From DYTH01 sp964552725 (GTDB lineage Bacteria > Desulfobacterota > Syntrophia > Syntrophales > UBA5619): 7,336 nucleotides of DNA. Under the pieces are notes generated by a model. That model was not told the DNA's origin. It saw only the letters and a program-made list of their open reading frames with translations, and searched no databases. The stretch lies in assembly GCA_964552725.1 (NCBI GenBank), contig CAZKHU010000125.1, positions 1 to 7,336 on the forward strand. The letters are read 5' to 3'. Each line of letters opens with the position of its first letter. The stretch's first letter is position 1. Below are positions 6,323 to 7,336 of this stretch, in pieces. The position numbers and the translations under genes are program-made.

Positions 6323-7198
6323 ATGAAAATCAAGACCCGTATTCAACGAACCATTTTATTGCTGCTTCCCTTGCTGCTCCTCATCGCAACGCCGACCTTC
6401 GCCGCCAATGACAAAAGCGTCATTCGCATCGGCAAGGACATAACGATCGATAAAGGGGAGAAGGTTAAACGAGTTGTCGCCATCCTGGGCCAAATCACCG
6501 TTCACGGCGAGGTCGACGACGGCGTTCTGGCTATTGGAGGGTCGGTCGTACTCACAAAGACCGCTGCCGTAGGGGGAGATGTCGCCTCCGTGGGAGGCGT
6601 GATAGTCGTGGCAAAAGATGCCGAAATCGGCGGCAATCTGACGGAGATCAACTCCACAAACATCTACGAAACATTAATTAACTCGGTAAACAGCGAATGG
6701 AGCGGCTGGTCCTGGGTATTCGCGCTCATCTCGCTTTCGATGCTGACCGTAATCCTGTGCATGGCGCTTCTGACCGCCGCCCTTCTGCCGAGGCAGGTAA
6801 TAGTCGTTTCGGAAGCAATCAGCGAAAACACCTTCAAGGTTATCCTGACAGGGGTACTTGCGCTGATCGCGATTGCTCCGCTGGCGCTTCTGTTGACCAT
6901 CTCGGTCATCGGAATCGCGCTGATTCCTCTGGAGGTAATCCTGGTTGTACTTACGGCATTGCTCGGCTTCATTGCCGTGAGCCGTCTCATAGGTTCCTGG
7001 GCGCTTAACTTGGGCGGGAAGAAGGATGCGGGCGTAGTCCGTCAGACATTCTGGGGCCTCGTGATTATCTGGATTATCGGCTGGATTCCCTATCTGGGAT
7101 GGATGATAAAGGCGATAGCGATTGTAACAGGGCTGGGGGCCACGCTGATAACCCGTTTCGGCACCCATCAGGGCTGGAAAACCGTCTCCCCGGACTGA
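6323..7198 (+). CDS. Exported bactofilin-like repeat domain fused to a four-helix membrane domain
   Basis: This 291-residue protein starts with a clear signal peptide (residues 1-27, hydrophobic core ILLLLPLLLL, likely cut after PTFA). Residues about 50-106 form three repeats of 17-19 residues, with short hydrophobic strands and Gly-Gly turns: LAIGGSVVLTKTAAVGGDV (69-87) and ASVGGVIVVAKDAEIGGNL (88-106) are the clearest. This is the pattern of polymer-forming bactofilin-like beta-solenoids. After a linker come about four membrane helices (131-155, 172-191, 193-222 and 243-275) with a short C-terminal tail. Bactofilins proper are cytoplasmic, whereas here the repeats should lie outside the cytoplasm. 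Related proteins are usually annotated as polymer-forming cytoskeletal protein, with no known function. GAGG lies 8 nt before ATG 6323. It is the second gene of the DedA operon and is followed by a terminator, so a shared envelope role is plausible but inferred. Confidence 0.85.
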   Translation: MKIKTRIQRTILLLLPLLLLIATPTFAANDKSVIRIGKDITIDKGEKVKRVVAILGQITVHGEVDDGVLAIGGSVVLTKTAAVGGDVASVGGVIVVAKDAEIGGNLTEINSTNIYETLINSVNSEWSGWSWVFALISLSMLTVILCMALLTAALLPRQVIVVSEAISENTFKVILTGVLALIAIAPLALLLTISVIGIALIPLEVILVVLTALLGFIAVSRLIGSWALNLGGKKDAGVVRQTFWGLVIIWIIGWIPYLGWMIKAIAIVTGLGATLITRFGTHQGWKTVSPD

Positions 7199-7213
7199 AA
7201 AAAGCCGCCTCGC

Positions 7214-7257
7214 GCAAAAAAAGGGGGCGCCTTTCTGCCGGGCAGCCCCTTTTTTGC
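7214..7257 (+). terminator. Intrinsic terminator of the DedA operon, probably bidirectional
   Basis: GC, seven A, five G, C (7214-7228) pairs with G, four C, six T, GC (7245-7257) over a 16-nt loop, giving about 13 bp with single-base bulges. The A-run before and T-run after the GC core make it work in both directions. It begins 15 nt after the stop codon of the preceding gene, so the plus-strand operon ends here. Confidence 0.85.
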
Positions 7258-7308
7258 ATAATCCGAAGATATACAGCCTCAGGAGGTAATTGCAAAACTC
7301 CCCATTCT

Positions 7309-7336
7309 GTCATTCCCGCAACGATTCTGAGCGGGA
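7309..7336. repeat. Short inverted repeat cut by the window edge
   Basis: TCCCGC (7314-7319) and GCGGGA (7331-7336) are perfect inverted arms separated by 11 nt, preceded by TGTCAT. Intergenic repeats of the form TGTCATTCCCGC ... GCGGGAAT are common in many proteobacterial genomes, and this looks like the start of one. It is not clear how far it extends beyond the window. Confidence 0.5.

Overview
This window looks like chromosomal DNA from a Gram-negative bacterium, most likely a deltaproteobacterium in the broad sense (Desulfobacterota, Syntrophus-like). The evidence is indirect: the coding part is GC-rich, exported proteins carry periplasmic-type signal peptides, and the gene families and the wording of the histidine-kinase remnant resemble that group. 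No rRNA, tRNA, CRISPR array, transposase or phage gene is visible. Taxonomy is an inference from style, not from a marker gene.

Layout. (1) Positions 1-485 are AT-rich and hold no supportable gene, only a perfect 14-bp palindrome. (2) 486-1511 (+) encodes a two-transmembrane potassium channel with a cytoplasmic RCK (TrkA-N/TrkA-C) regulatory module. (3) 1552-1969 (+) is a broken gene: the first lobe of a family-3 solute-binding sensor domain is joined out of frame to the last ~40 residues of a histidine kinase. (4) On the minus strand, 5329-3380 encodes a membrane-anchored, exported 5'-nucleotidase/UshA-type metallophosphoesterase, followed after 24 nt by rmuC (3355-2078); the two look like one operon. 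(5) A 319-bp divergent control region (5330-5648) holds a promoter for each direction, a 14-bp tandem repeat, a CTGTCA direct repeat and a leader that could hide the ribosome binding site of the plus-strand operon. (6) 5649-6305 (+) encodes a DedA-family membrane protein, and 6323-7198 (+), 17 nt later, encodes a secreted bactofilin-like repeat domain fused to about four membrane helices. A strong intrinsic terminator at 7214-7257 closes this operon, and the window ends inside a short inverted repeat.

How the genes may work together. The two right-hand operons are both concerned with the cell envelope or periplasm: nucleotide and phosphate salvage at the membrane, a probable undecaprenyl-phosphate carrier transporter of the DedA family, and a membrane protein displaying a polymer-forming type domain outside the cytoplasm. 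RmuC stands apart as a DNA-recombination factor. The K+ channel and the kinase remnant at the left show no functional link to the rest. The least ordinary parts are the DedA plus exported-bactofilin-like pair, its densely patterned promoter and leader, and the internally deleted sensor kinase.
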